Of a DNA stretch of 64,000 nucleotides, positions 16,235 through 24,549 are shown piece by piece. Origin of the DNA: Paracoccus sp. SCSIO 75233 (GTDB lineage: Bacteria > Pseudomonadota > Alphaproteobacteria > Rhodobacterales > Rhodobacteraceae); assembly GCF_027912675.1 (NCBI RefSeq), contig NZ_CP115757.1, positions 1,426,001 through 1,490,000 of the forward strand. The letters run 5' to 3'. A program made the translations under genes and the position numbers. Within the stretch, counting starts at the first letter, position 1. Every line of letters begins with the position of its first letter. Below the pieces are notes generated by a model. That model worked only from the letters and a program-made list of their open reading frames with translations, had not been told where the DNA came from and ran no database searches.

Positions 16235-18505
16235 TCAGCCGTAGCTGGAGACATTGCTGCCAGCGAGGGCCGAGATATTCATCAGCCCGCGTACGGTAAT
16301 GCCCGGCGTGACGATATGGGCGCGGTTCTCCATCCCCATCAGGATCGGCCCGACCTCCAGCCCGCCCGCGACGGAGCGCAGCATATTGCGCGCGGCGTTG
16401 GCGATTTCGGCATTGGCGTAAACCAGCCCATTGGCGCGGCCTGTCAGCCGCCCCTCGGGATAAAGCCGCTCGCGCAATTCGGGATCGAGCGCCACATCCG
16501 CCGTCATCTCCCCCTCATATTCGAAATCGAGTTCCATCGAATCGAGGATGTCCATCGCCGCACGCATGTTCCGGCTGGTCTGGGTGTCCAGATTGCCGAA
16601 TTGCGAGGCGGAGCAGAGCGCGATTTTCGGCTCCACCCCGAATCTGCGGATATGGCGGGCGGCACCGATGACGGCCTCCGCGATCTGGCTTGGCTCCGGG
16701 TCCAGATGGACCTGCGTGTCGGCAAGGAAAAGCGGTCCCCGGTCCAGAATGATCAGCGACAGCGCGCCGACCGGATGCGCGCCGCCACGGGCGAGGATTT
16801 CGCTCACATAGCGCAGATGCCAGCGATATTCGCCGAACGTGCCGCAGATCATGCTGTCGGCATCGCCCAGATGCACCATCATCGCCGCAATCGCCGTGGT
16901 GTTGGTGCGGATGATGGCGCGGGCCAGATCGGGCGTCACGCCACGCCGCCGCATGAGTTGGTGATAGGCGGTCCAGTAATCGCGGTAACGCGCATCGCTT
17001 TCGGGATTGATGATCTCCAGCGCATCGAGATCGAGCCGGATCCCCTCACGTTCCAGCCGTTGTTTCATCACCTCGGGGCGACCGATGAGGATCGGCGTGT
17101 CATACCCCTCCTCAACCAGTTGGCGCGCGGTATGCAGGATGCGTTCATCCTCCCCTTCCGAAAACACCAGACGACGATTGACGACGTGATCGGCCTCGAA
17201 CACGCGGCGCATGATATTGTAGCTGCGATAGACGCGGCCATTCAGGCGGCGGCTGTAATCGTCCAGATCCAGCTCACGCGTGGCGACGCCGGATTCAATG
17301 GCGGCTTTGGCGACGGCGGTGGCGATTTTCGGCAGCAGGCGCGGATCGAAGGGTTTCGGGATCAGATATTCCGGCCCGAAGGTCAGCGTTTCGCCGCGAT
17401 AGGCCTGCCCGACCTCGGCAGATGTCGTCTCGCGCGCGAGTGCCGCAATCGCCTCGACACAGGCGACTTTCATCTCGTCATTGATCGTCGTCGCCCCGAC
17501 ATCGAGCGCGCCACGGAAGATGAAGGGGAAGCACAGCACATTATTCACCTGATTGGGGTAATCGCTGCGTCCGGTGGCGATCAGCGCGTTCGGGGCGGCC
17601 TTTCGCGCCTCCTCCGGCATGATCTCGGGTGTGGGGTTGGCAAGCGCGAAGATGATCGGGTTATCGGCCATCTTCGCCACCATCTCTGCAGTCAGCAGAC
17701 CGGGGCCGGAGACGCCGAGGAACAGATCGGCGCCCTCCATTGCCTCCATCGTGCTGCGCATTTCGGTGTCGCGCGCGAATTCCTGCTTTTCCGGGTTCAG
17801 GTCGTTGCGCTGCGTATGCACCACGCCCTTGCTGTCGAGCATGGTGATATGCTGCTTCTGCACCCCCATCACCATCAGCATTTTCAGACAGGCGATCCCT
17901 GCCGCCCCGGCACCAAGCGCCACGACCTTGATGTCCTCGAATTTCTTCTTCGACAGCCGCATCGCATTGGTCGCCGCCGCCGCCGCGACAATGGCGGTGC
18001 CGTGCTGGTCGTCGTGGAAAACCGGGATATTCATCTTCTCGCGGCAGATACGTTCGACGAGGAAGCAATCGGGGGCCTTGATATCCTCCAGATTGACCGC
18101 GCCGAAGGTCGGTTCCAGCTTGCAGACGATTTCCGCCAGCTTTTCGGGATCGGTCTCGTCCACCTCGATATCAAAACAATCCACACCGGCGAATTTCTTG
18201 AACAGAACCGCCTTGCCCTCCATCACCGGCTTCGAGGCCTGTGCGCCGATATTGCCAAGCCCCAGAACCGCCGTCCCGTTCGAGATCACAGCGACGAGGT
18301 TGCTTTTCGCCGTATAGCGCATCGCGTCGAGCGGGTTTTTCTCGATCTCAAGACAGGCTTCGGCCACGCCGGGCGAATAGGCGTTGGACAGGTCGCGCCC
18401 GGTATCCATCGGCTTGGTCGCGCGAATCTCCAGCTTTCCCGGTTTCGGAAACTCGTGGTAGTCGAGCGCCTCCTGACGGCGGTCATTGGTGATGTCGTCG
18501 GGCAT
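16235..18505 (-). CDS. maeB: NADP-type malic enzyme with C-terminal phosphotransacetylase-like domain
   Basis: A 756-residue fusion. Residues 1-430 are malic enzyme, oxidatively decarboxylating malate to pyruvate. Malic signatures include YSPGVAEACLEI (about 44-55), FDIEVDETDPEK and the metal/nucleotide parts FHDDQHGTAIV (about 166-176) and VALGAGAAGIACL (about 196-208). Residues 440-756 resemble phosphate acetyltransferase (VFSEGEDERILHTARQL, RIGPILMGM-like end LMGMENRAHI). In this family the PTA half is usually a regulatory acetyl-CoA-sensing module and not an enzyme. GGGAGG precedes the ATG. It stands alone, bounded by a 3' hairpin and a 173-base upstream gap with an inverted repeat, and fits a role in pyruvate/NADPH supply on acetate or dicarboxylates. 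Confidence 0.95.
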   Translation of the reverse strand: MPDDITNDRRQEALDYHEFPKPGKLEIRATKPMDTGRDLSNAYSPGVAEACLEIEKNPLDAMRYTAKSNLVAVISNGTAVLGLGNIGAQASKPVMEGKAVLFKKFAGVDCFDIEVDETDPEKLAEIVCKLEPTFGAVNLEDIKAPDCFLVERICREKMNIPVFHDDQHGTAIVAAAAATNAMRLSKKKFEDIKVVALGAGAAGIACLKMLMVMGVQKQHITMLDSKGVVHTQRNDLNPEKQEFARDTEMRSTMEAMEGADLFLGVSGPGLLTAEMVAKMADNPIIFALANPTPEIMPEEARKAAPNALIATGRSDYPNQVNNVLCFPFIFRGALDVGATTINDEMKVACVEAIAALARETTSAEVGQAYRGETLTFGPEYLIPKPFDPRLLPKIATAVAKAAIESGVATRELDLDDYSRRLNGRVYRSYNIMRRVFEADHVVNRRLVFSEGEDERILHTARQLVEEGYDTPILIGRPEVMKQRLEREGIRLDLDALEIINPESDARYRDYWTAYHQLMRRRGVTPDLARAIIRTNTTAIAAMMVHLGDADSMICGTFGEYRWHLRYVSEILARGGAHPVGALSLIILDRGPLFLADTQVHLDPEPSQIAEAVIGAARHIRRFGVEPKIALCSASQFGNLDTQTSRNMRAAMDILDSMELDFEYEGEMTADVALDPELRERLYPEGRLTGRANGLVYANAEIANAARNMLRSVAGGLEVGPILMGMENRAHIVTPGITVRGLMNISALAGSNVSSYG

Positions 18506-18591
18506 GAACGGTCCTCCCTCATCCTTGCAAGTCGTCTCTGACTCGGATTGCGCATGATTTGGTCGGGATTTGCAATCAGGTTTCAGGAATC

Positions 18592-18617
18592 TTGCGAAAC
18601 CGGCCCAGATTTCGCAA
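18592..18617. promoter_or_regulatory. Inverted repeat upstream of maeB, possible operator
   Basis: TTGCGAAA and TTTCGCAA form a perfect 8-bp inverted repeat with a 10-base spacer (centre to centre 18 bases, near two helical turns), about 87 bases upstream of maeB. Short TTTCGCAA/TTTGCAA half-sites are used by several acetate and central-carbon regulators, but I cannot assign a protein. Confidence 0.4.
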
Positions 18618-18677
18618 TCTTCGCCACCGTCTTGCGGTCAAACCATGCGTATCGCGATCACGGGGACAGGCGCGGCG

Positions 18678-20219
18678 TCACGCTTCCGCGCCCTGCCCCA
18701 GCCTGTCGCGAAGTGCGGCGATATCCGCGCCGCTCATCTTCAGCCCCAGCTTGCTGCGCCGCCAGATGACGTCCTCGGCGGTCTGCGCCCATTCGCGGGA
18801 GGTCAGCCAGTTCAGCTCCGCCTCGGTCAGCCCGCCGCCGAGATCTGCGCCCGGCCCGTCCGCAAAGATCGTCGCGGCCTCGGTCCCGTAGGCCCGGATC
18901 AACCGTTCAGCCTGCATCGCGCCGAATCCGTGCGCCGCGCGCAGTTCTGCAATCAGCTTATCGGCGCCATCGACCGGAAAATCGCCGCCGGGCAACGGAG
19001 CGCCCGCCGTCCACGCGCTGGAGGCATCGGGGAAATGCGGCGCGAGTTTCTTAAGCGCGCTTTCGGCCAGACGCCGATAGGTGGTGATCTTGCCACCAAA
19101 GACATTGAGCGCGGGCGGGCCATCCTCATCGAGCGACAGCACATAATCGCGCGTCGCCGCCGTCGCGGATTTCGCCCCGTCATCATAGAGCGAGCGCACG
19201 CCAGCATAGCTCCAGACTATATCCTCGGGCCGAACCGGATCGGCGAAATAGCGGCTGGCGAAATCGCAGAGATACCGGATTTCCTCTGCCGTGATTTCGG
19301 GATCCTGTGGCGAGCCGTCATGTTCGGCATCGGTCGTGCCGATCAGGGTGAATTCCTGCTCATAGGGAATAGCGAAGATAATGCGCCCGTCCGGGCCCTG
19401 GAAGAAATAGCAGCGGTCATGACCGGCGATGCGCGGCACGACGATATGACTGCCGCGAACCAGCCGCACCCGCTCGGTACTGTCGAGGCTGGTGATCGCC
19501 TCGATGACCTGCCCGACCCACGGCCCTGCCGCGTTGACCAATGCGCGGGCGCTGTGGGTCTCACGCTGCCCCGCCGCCGTAACCGTCTCGATCCGCCACA
19601 GATCGCCGTCACGGATTGCCGATTCGACCCGCGTCCGGGTGCGGATATCCGCACCGCGCGCCGCCGCGTCGCGGGCATTCAGCACCACCAGCCTTGCATC
19701 CTGCACCCAGCAATCCGAATATTCATAGGCCAGTCGCGCGCCTGATTTCAGCGGCGCACCTGCCGGATCGGTGGAGAGATCCAGCTTGCGGGTCTTGGGC
19801 AGGATCTGACGCCCGCCCAGATGATCGTAGATGAACAGCCCCAGCCGGATCAGCCACGCGGGCCTGCGCCCCTTCATCCACGGCATCACCAACCCCAGCA
19901 GGCGCGAGGTCGGGGTGTCGGAATCGAAGCGCATATCCGGCAGCACCGGCAGCACAAAGCGCATCGGCCAGCTGATATGCGGCATGGCACGCAGAAGGAT
20001 TTCGCGTTCGTGCAGCGCCTCACGCACCAGCCGGAACTCGAAATATTCCAGATAGCGCAACCCGCCGTGAAACAGCTTGGTTGAGCGCGACGACGTCGCC
20101 TGCGCCAGATCGTCCTTTTCCGCCAGCCGCACCGACAGGCCGCGCCCCGCCGCATCACGCGCGATCCCGCAGCCATTTATGCCGCCGCCAATGATGAACA
20201 GATCGACCGGGTCTGACAT
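18678..20219 (-). CDS. glpD: Aerobic glycerol-3-phosphate dehydrogenase
   Basis: A 513-residue FAD enzyme that oxidises sn-glycerol 3-phosphate to dihydroxyacetone phosphate and reduces quinone. The FAD-binding GGGINGCGIARDAAGRG is at residues 10-26, followed by SSRSTKLFHGGLRYLEYFE, the GlpD signature. The middle carries ALVNAAGPWVGQV and the C-terminus has the DAO_C domain with GAMQAERLIRAYG. Start ATG (20219) has GGAGG seven bases upstream; an earlier in-frame start 23 codons upstream is not supported. No glpK, glpF or glpR is nearby. It lies 86 bases after the glycerate kinase gene on the same strand, possibly with its own promoter. Confidence 0.95.
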   Translation of the reverse strand: MSDPVDLFIIGGGINGCGIARDAAGRGLSVRLAEKDDLAQATSSRSTKLFHGGLRYLEYFEFRLVREALHEREILLRAMPHISWPMRFVLPVLPDMRFDSDTPTSRLLGLVMPWMKGRRPAWLIRLGLFIYDHLGGRQILPKTRKLDLSTDPAGAPLKSGARLAYEYSDCWVQDARLVVLNARDAAARGADIRTRTRVESAIRDGDLWRIETVTAAGQRETHSARALVNAAGPWVGQVIEAITSLDSTERVRLVRGSHIVVPRIAGHDRCYFFQGPDGRIIFAIPYEQEFTLIGTTDAEHDGSPQDPEITAEEIRYLCDFASRYFADPVRPEDIVWSYAGVRSLYDDGAKSATAATRDYVLSLDEDGPPALNVFGGKITTYRRLAESALKKLAPHFPDASSAWTAGAPLPGGDFPVDGADKLIAELRAAHGFGAMQAERLIRAYGTEAATIFADGPGADLGGGLTEAELNWLTSREWAQTAEDVIWRRSKLGLKMSGADIAALRDRLGQGAEA

Positions 20220-20241
20220 GCGCGCCTCCGTTTCTGGCAGC

Positions 20242-20270
20242 AAGGAACGCGATTCACCGGCGAATGTCAA
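20242..20270 (-). promoter_or_regulatory. Weak candidate promoter for glpD
   Basis: TTGACA (20270-20265) is followed after 17 bases by TTCCTT (20247-20242), 23 bases before the glpD start. The -35 is perfect and the -10 is poor, so a separate glpD transcript is possible but not established. Confidence 0.35.
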
Positions 20271-20305
20271 AGCGGTCGGGGCGGACAAGTGACAGGGATA
20301 CGGCG

Positions 20306-21562
20306 CTAAGCGGGATGGATGATAATCGCCCTGAAATCATTCACATTGGTCAGCGTCGGGCCGGTGACGACCTGATCACCGAGGGCTGCGAAAAAGCTGT
20401 GCGCATCGTTCTTCGCCAAAGCCTCCGCCGGGTCGAGACCGGCGGCCCTGGCGCGGGCGAGTGTATCGGGCGAGATGATCGCCCCCGCCACCTCCGCCGC
20501 GCCATCGACGCCGTCCGTGTCGCAGGCAATCGCATGGATGCCGGGCGCAGCGTCGAGCGCCGCCGCAAGGGCCAGCGCATATTCCGCGTTCGGGCCCCCG
20601 ACCCCGTCGCCGCGCCGGGTGACGGTCAACTCGCCGCCGGACAGGACAATGACGGGGTCGTCCCCGGCGGTCATGTCTGCCTGCATGGTCAGGGCAAGGG
20701 CGGCATGTTTCGCCGCCACCTCCCGTGCCTCACCATCCAGATCGTCACCGATGATGACGCAGGCATACCCCGCCTCCCGCGCGAGATCCGCCGCCGCTGC
20801 GAGAGATTGCGCCGGGGCCGCGACGACCCGGTTTTCGACGCGGGACAGAAGTTCATCGCCCTTTGGGACAACCCCCGTCCGACCGCCGAGAACCTGCCGT
20901 GCCGTCTCGGGCAGCGCGATTTTCCAGCGGTCGACAATCGCCCGGGCGTCCTGAGTGGTCGAGCCATCTCCGACCGTCGGCCCGGACCCGATGGTCCCCG
21001 GATCGTCCCCCGGCACGTCGGAAATCATCAGCGCCACCACCCGCGCCGGTGCCGCCGCTGCCGCAAGCTGACCGCCCTTCACCCGGCTGAGATGTTTGCG
21101 CAGGACGTTCATATCCCCAATCGGCGCGCCGGATGACAGAAGCGCCGCATTGACCGCCTGTTTCTCCTCCAGCGTCATCGCGCCCGCAGGCGCGCATAAG
21201 AGCGCCGAGGCACCGCCGGAGATCAGCATCACCACCAGATCATCCGCGCCCAGCCCGTCCAGCAGGTTGAGCATCCGCGTCGTCGCCTCCACACCGGCCT
21301 GATCGGGCACCGGATGCGCCGCCTCGACAATCTCGATCCCCTGGGTGGGGCGACCGTAGCCGTAGCGTGTGATCACAAGCCCCTCGCACGGACCCCATTC
21401 GGCCTCGACCGCCTCCGCCATCCGTGCCGATGCTTTCCCGGCACCGACAACGAGCAGCCGACCTGTCGGCTTCTCGGGCAGGTTCACAGCAATGAAACGC
21501 ATCGGGTCGGCAACCGCGACCGCGCGGTCGAACATCGCCCGCAGAAATTCAGCCTCGCCCAT
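20306..21562 (-). CDS. Glycerate 2-kinase (MOFRL family)
   Basis: A 418-residue protein of the GckA/TtuD glycerate kinase family (DUF4147 N-terminal, MOFRL C-terminal). It should phosphorylate D-glycerate to 2-phosphoglycerate, feeding glycolysis. The N-terminal Rossmann-like part has LLVVGAGKASARMAEAVE (about 36-53) and MLISGGASALLCAPAG (about 111-126). The MOFRL end has SGGELTVTRRGDGVGGPNAEYAL and CDTDGVDGAAEVAGA. The family was once annotated as hydroxypyruvate reductase. Its ATG directly follows the LacI regulator stop (TAAATG), making it the last gene of the long catabolic operon and suggesting that the pathway yields a C3 acid. Confidence 0.9.
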   Translation of the reverse strand: MGEAEFLRAMFDRAVAVADPMRFIAVNLPEKPTGRLLVVGAGKASARMAEAVEAEWGPCEGLVITRYGYGRPTQGIEIVEAAHPVPDQAGVEATTRMLNLLDGLGADDLVVMLISGGASALLCAPAGAMTLEEKQAVNAALLSSGAPIGDMNVLRKHLSRVKGGQLAAAAAPARVVALMISDVPGDDPGTIGSGPTVGDGSTTQDARAIVDRWKIALPETARQVLGGRTGVVPKGDELLSRVENRVVAAPAQSLAAAADLAREAGYACVIIGDDLDGEAREVAAKHAALALTMQADMTAGDDPVIVLSGGELTVTRRGDGVGGPNAEYALALAAALDAAPGIHAIACDTDGVDGAAEVAGAIISPDTLARARAAGLDPAEALAKNDAHSFFAALGDQVVTGPTLTNVNDFRAIIIHPA

Positions 21563-22561
21563 TTATCCCCCCAGGCTCGATGCGCGCGCGATCAGGGCGA
21601 CCGGGGCGCGGGTTTCCATTGGTGGCCGCTCACCCGCATTCAGCCAGTTGAGCAGACGTCCCGCCATATCATGCCCGAATTGCGCGATGTCGCAACTGAC
21701 GGAGCTGAGGGCGGGATAGACCTCATTACATTCCTGAATATTATCGAACCCGACCAGACGGATATCCTTCCCCACATGTCTGCCGGCCCGCGCCAGCCCG
21801 TTCAGCAGACCAAGGGCAACGAGGTCATTGAAGCACAGGACCGCCTCGGTGTCATCGGGAAGGCTGGACGCCGCCTCGCTGCCGTGCAGCCGTGTGGCCG
21901 GGCCTTCCATACAGACCGGCTCCAGCCCTGCCGCCTGCATCTCGGCAATATAGCCCGAAGCGCGCTCTGCCGTGATCGGGCGACCCGCAAGACCGCCCAG
22001 AAAGATGATCTTCCGGCAACACTGTTCCAGAAGATGCCGCGTTGCCTCCGCCCCGCCAGCGGCATAGTCGAAGGAGGCGAAAGGCAGCTGTGCCTCCGCC
22101 CCTTCCAGTTGGCGCAGCACCTGCATCGCCGGAATGCCCGCTGCCTTGATCTGGTCCACGACCTGCCCGGGATCGCCGAAAGCGGGAGAGATCACCAGAC
22201 CGGCGACACCGTGTTCGATCATCGACCGGACCAGTTGCCCCTGACGCGCCGGATCCTCGTCCGAATTGCCGATGACGGTGGCGTATCCCTGTTCTGCCAT
22301 GCGCATCTGCATCGTGGTGGCAAATTCGGTAAAGAACGGGTTGCGCAGATCGTTGATGACCAGCCCGATCAGCCCAGTGGAGGCAGAGCGCAGATTGGCC
22401 GCCGCCCGATTATAGACATAGCCGAGCCGCGCCATCGTCTCGCGCACGCTGGTGGCGGTTTCCTCGCGCACCAGATCGCTGCCTTGCAGCACCAGCGAAA
22501 CGGTGGATTTCGACACACCTGCCGCCTGTGCGACATCAAGAATGGTTGGCCGCCGCTTCAT
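21563..22561 (-). CDS. LacI-family transcriptional regulator of the catabolic operon
   Basis: A 332-residue repressor. The helix-turn-helix and hinge at the N-terminus read TILDVAQAAGVSKSTVSLVL (about 5-24) and RAAANLRS (about 50-57), where the hinge helix inserts into the centre of the operator. Residues 60-332 are a periplasmic-binding-protein-like effector domain (GLVINDLRNPFF, CFNDLVALGLL, GFDNIQECNEVYPALSSV). The start MKRRPTIL is chosen over an upstream Met eight codons earlier because the HTH normally begins close to the N-terminus. It lies inside the operon it probably controls; a LacI-type palindrome overlaps the operon promoter at 35219-35232. The inducer is unknown. Confidence 0.92.
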   Translation of the reverse strand: MKRRPTILDVAQAAGVSKSTVSLVLQGSDLVREETATSVRETMARLGYVYNRAAANLRSASTGLIGLVINDLRNPFFTEFATTMQMRMAEQGYATVIGNSDEDPARQGQLVRSMIEHGVAGLVISPAFGDPGQVVDQIKAAGIPAMQVLRQLEGAEAQLPFASFDYAAGGAEATRHLLEQCCRKIIFLGGLAGRPITAERASGYIAEMQAAGLEPVCMEGPATRLHGSEAASSLPDDTEAVLCFNDLVALGLLNGLARAGRHVGKDIRLVGFDNIQECNEVYPALSSVSCDIAQFGHDMAGRLLNWLNAGERPPMETRAPVALIARASSLGG

Positions 22562-22619
22562 CCCGCGACAGGCCGCACCGGGCAACCGGCGCGGACGATG
22601 GCGCGAGCAGGACGGCGGA

Positions 22620-24221
22620 TCACCGGGTTTCCCCGTGATCGGCGCGGATCATATCGGCGGCTTTTTCGGCAATCATGATGGTCGGCGCATTGGTGTTGGA
22701 CGATACCAGCCTTGGCATGATCGACGCATCGACAATGCGCAAGCCCTCAATTCCGTTAAAGCGCAGACGCGTATCCACGACCGCGCCGTCATCCGCGCCC
22801 ATCCGGCAGGTGCCTGCCGGGTGGTGGTCGGTCTTGGCATTGGCGCAGGCATGTTCGAAATATTCCTGCTCCGTCCGCACCTCCGGCCCCGGCAGCACCT
22901 CGCGCTTGACGAAGGGTTTCAGCGCCTCCTGCGACATGATCTCCTGTATCAGCTTCAGGCCACGGATCGACATCTCGCGGTCATGCGGGTCGGCCCAGTA
23001 ATTCGGATCGATCAGCGGCGCGGCCTTGGGGTCGTTGCTGGCCAGCCTGACCGTTCCGCGTGAGCGGGGCCGGAGATAGGCGGAGTTCAGCGTCACGCCG
23101 CCGTCCGGCATCGCCGCAACCCCGGCCTCGATCCCCGATCCCAGCCCCAGATGGAACTGCACATCGGGCGAGCGGGCGCCCTCTTCCAGATACCAGAACC
23201 CGCCGGTTTCAAACAGGCTTGAGGCGACCGGCCCCTTGCGGGTCAGGATATATTGCAGACCGGCAAGGACGGACCAATGCGGCTTGGCGTAGCGGTCATA
23301 GGTATGCGGGCCGGTGCATTCCCAGATGGTGAACAGGTCGATATGGTCCTGAAGATTGGCACCGATTTCCGGCTGATCGAAGACCACATCCACGCCGACC
23401 TCGCGCAGGTGATCCGCAGGCCCGATCCCCGAGAGCATCAAGAGACGCGGCGAGCCGATGGCACCGGAGGAGAGGATCACCTCCGCCCCCGCCTCGATCC
23501 GCCGCGCGCCATTGCCGTCATCGACCCGCACGGCGGTCGCACGGCCCTGTTCGACCGCGATCCCCAAGACCTGCGCGCCTGACATGACGGTCAGGTTCGG
23601 ACGGCTCCGCGCCGGATCGAGAAACGCGACCGAGGTTGAGCTGCGGCGGGCATGTTTCTGGGTGAGCTGGTAATAACCCACGCCCGCCTGTTCGGCCCCG
23701 GTCATGTCCTCGTTGAAGGGAATGCCAATCTGACCGGCGGCCTTGAAATACGCCTCGCAGATCGGCAGCGGCGCGGCGGGTTTCGACACGCCAAGCGGGC
23801 CGCCCTGTCCGTGATATTCGTTGTTATAACTATCGTTATCCTCGGATTTGCGGAAATAGGGCAGCACGTCCTCGTAAGACCAGCCCTCGCAGCCCATCTG
23901 CCGCCACTCGTCATAATCAAGCGCATTGCCACGGGTATAGATCTGGGCATTCACGCTCGACCCGCCGCCCAGCACGCGGGCCTGGGTGAAGCGGATCACG
24001 CGGTCCATCATGTGTTTCTGCGGGACAGTGGACCAGCCCCAGCTTCCGATGCCTTTGGTCATCTTCGCGAAACCGGCGGGCATGGCGTAGAACGGGTGGC
24101 GCGGACGCGGCCCCGCCTCGATCAGCAGCACGCTTGCATCGGGGTTTTCGCTCAGCCGGTTGGCGAGCACACAGCCCGCGGTGCCGCCACCGACGATGAT
24201 GAAATCATATGCCTCGGCCAT
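22620..24221 (-). CDS. GMC-family FAD alcohol dehydrogenase (choline-dehydrogenase-like)
   Basis: A 533-residue glucose-methanol-choline oxidoreductase. The FAD site DFIIVGGGTAGCVLANRLSE lies at about residues 5-24, then LLIEAG. GMC signature 1 is RVLGGGSSVNAQIYTRGN (about 80-97), signature 2 is ILSSGAIGSPRLLMLSGIG (about 250-268). The C-terminal catalytic pair is in HHPAGTCRMG and NTNAPTIMIAEKAAD. It is related to choline and polyethylene-glycol dehydrogenases, so an alcohol in the imported compound is the likely substrate. It starts 14 bases after the SDR remnant and is followed by lacI. No signal peptide is seen, so it is cytoplasmic. Confidence 0.92.
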   Translation of the reverse strand: MAEAYDFIIVGGGTAGCVLANRLSENPDASVLLIEAGPRPRHPFYAMPAGFAKMTKGIGSWGWSTVPQKHMMDRVIRFTQARVLGGGSSVNAQIYTRGNALDYDEWRQMGCEGWSYEDVLPYFRKSEDNDSYNNEYHGQGGPLGVSKPAAPLPICEAYFKAAGQIGIPFNEDMTGAEQAGVGYYQLTQKHARRSSTSVAFLDPARSRPNLTVMSGAQVLGIAVEQGRATAVRVDDGNGARRIEAGAEVILSSGAIGSPRLLMLSGIGPADHLREVGVDVVFDQPEIGANLQDHIDLFTIWECTGPHTYDRYAKPHWSVLAGLQYILTRKGPVASSLFETGGFWYLEEGARSPDVQFHLGLGSGIEAGVAAMPDGGVTLNSAYLRPRSRGTVRLASNDPKAAPLIDPNYWADPHDREMSIRGLKLIQEIMSQEALKPFVKREVLPGPEVRTEQEYFEHACANAKTDHHPAGTCRMGADDGAVVDTRLRFNGIEGLRIVDASIMPRLVSSNTNAPTIMIAEKAADMIRADHGETR

Positions 24222-24234
24222 ATCCGGCCTCCTT

Positions 24235-24549
24235 CTAAAGTCGCGAAATAGACAGCCCGCCATCCACGGCGATCACGCTGCCGGTCGAAAATGCCATCTC
24301 GCCCCGCACCAGAGGCAGCACGGCGCGGCCAGGCGCTTCGCCCTCATCAACGCCCGGCCTTGGGGAAGCAGTGTTCTGCACGCTCCGAAGAGACCATTTC
24401 AGCGCTGGCCGAAGTGAGGAAGCGATCGACGGGCGATCATCAGCGAGATTCGCCAGATCATGCTGGTCACATTGCGCACCGTGCAGCGCCGTCGCGATGC
24501 CCAGCCCGATACCTTGTTGGCCGCCGGTGACAAGGGCCACGCCGCTCAT
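24235..24549 (-). pseudogene. Decayed short-chain dehydrogenase (SDR) gene
   Basis: The frame begins like a normal SDR (MSGVALVTGGQQGIGLGIA, the NAD-binding TGxxxGIG loop) and ends like one (STGSVIAVDGGLSISRL), but only about 105 codons separate the two ends where about 250 are expected. Between them, at 24353-24415 in a different frame (+2), the SDR active-site region can still be read as SAEMVSSERAEHCFPKAG. There the catalytic Tyr-x-x-x-Lys has become His-x-x-x-Lys. So the gene has suffered a large internal loss and at least two frame changes. Its start still overlaps the stop of the upstream GMC gene (ATGA), as an intact operon member would. The whole region is read as a pseudogene with good confidence. 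Confidence 0.85.

Noticed and set aside
16115..18541. Open frame of 808 codons antisense to maeB
   Set aside because: Shadow of a long GC-rich gene; the protein would be rich in Arg, His, Asp and Gln with no fold pattern.
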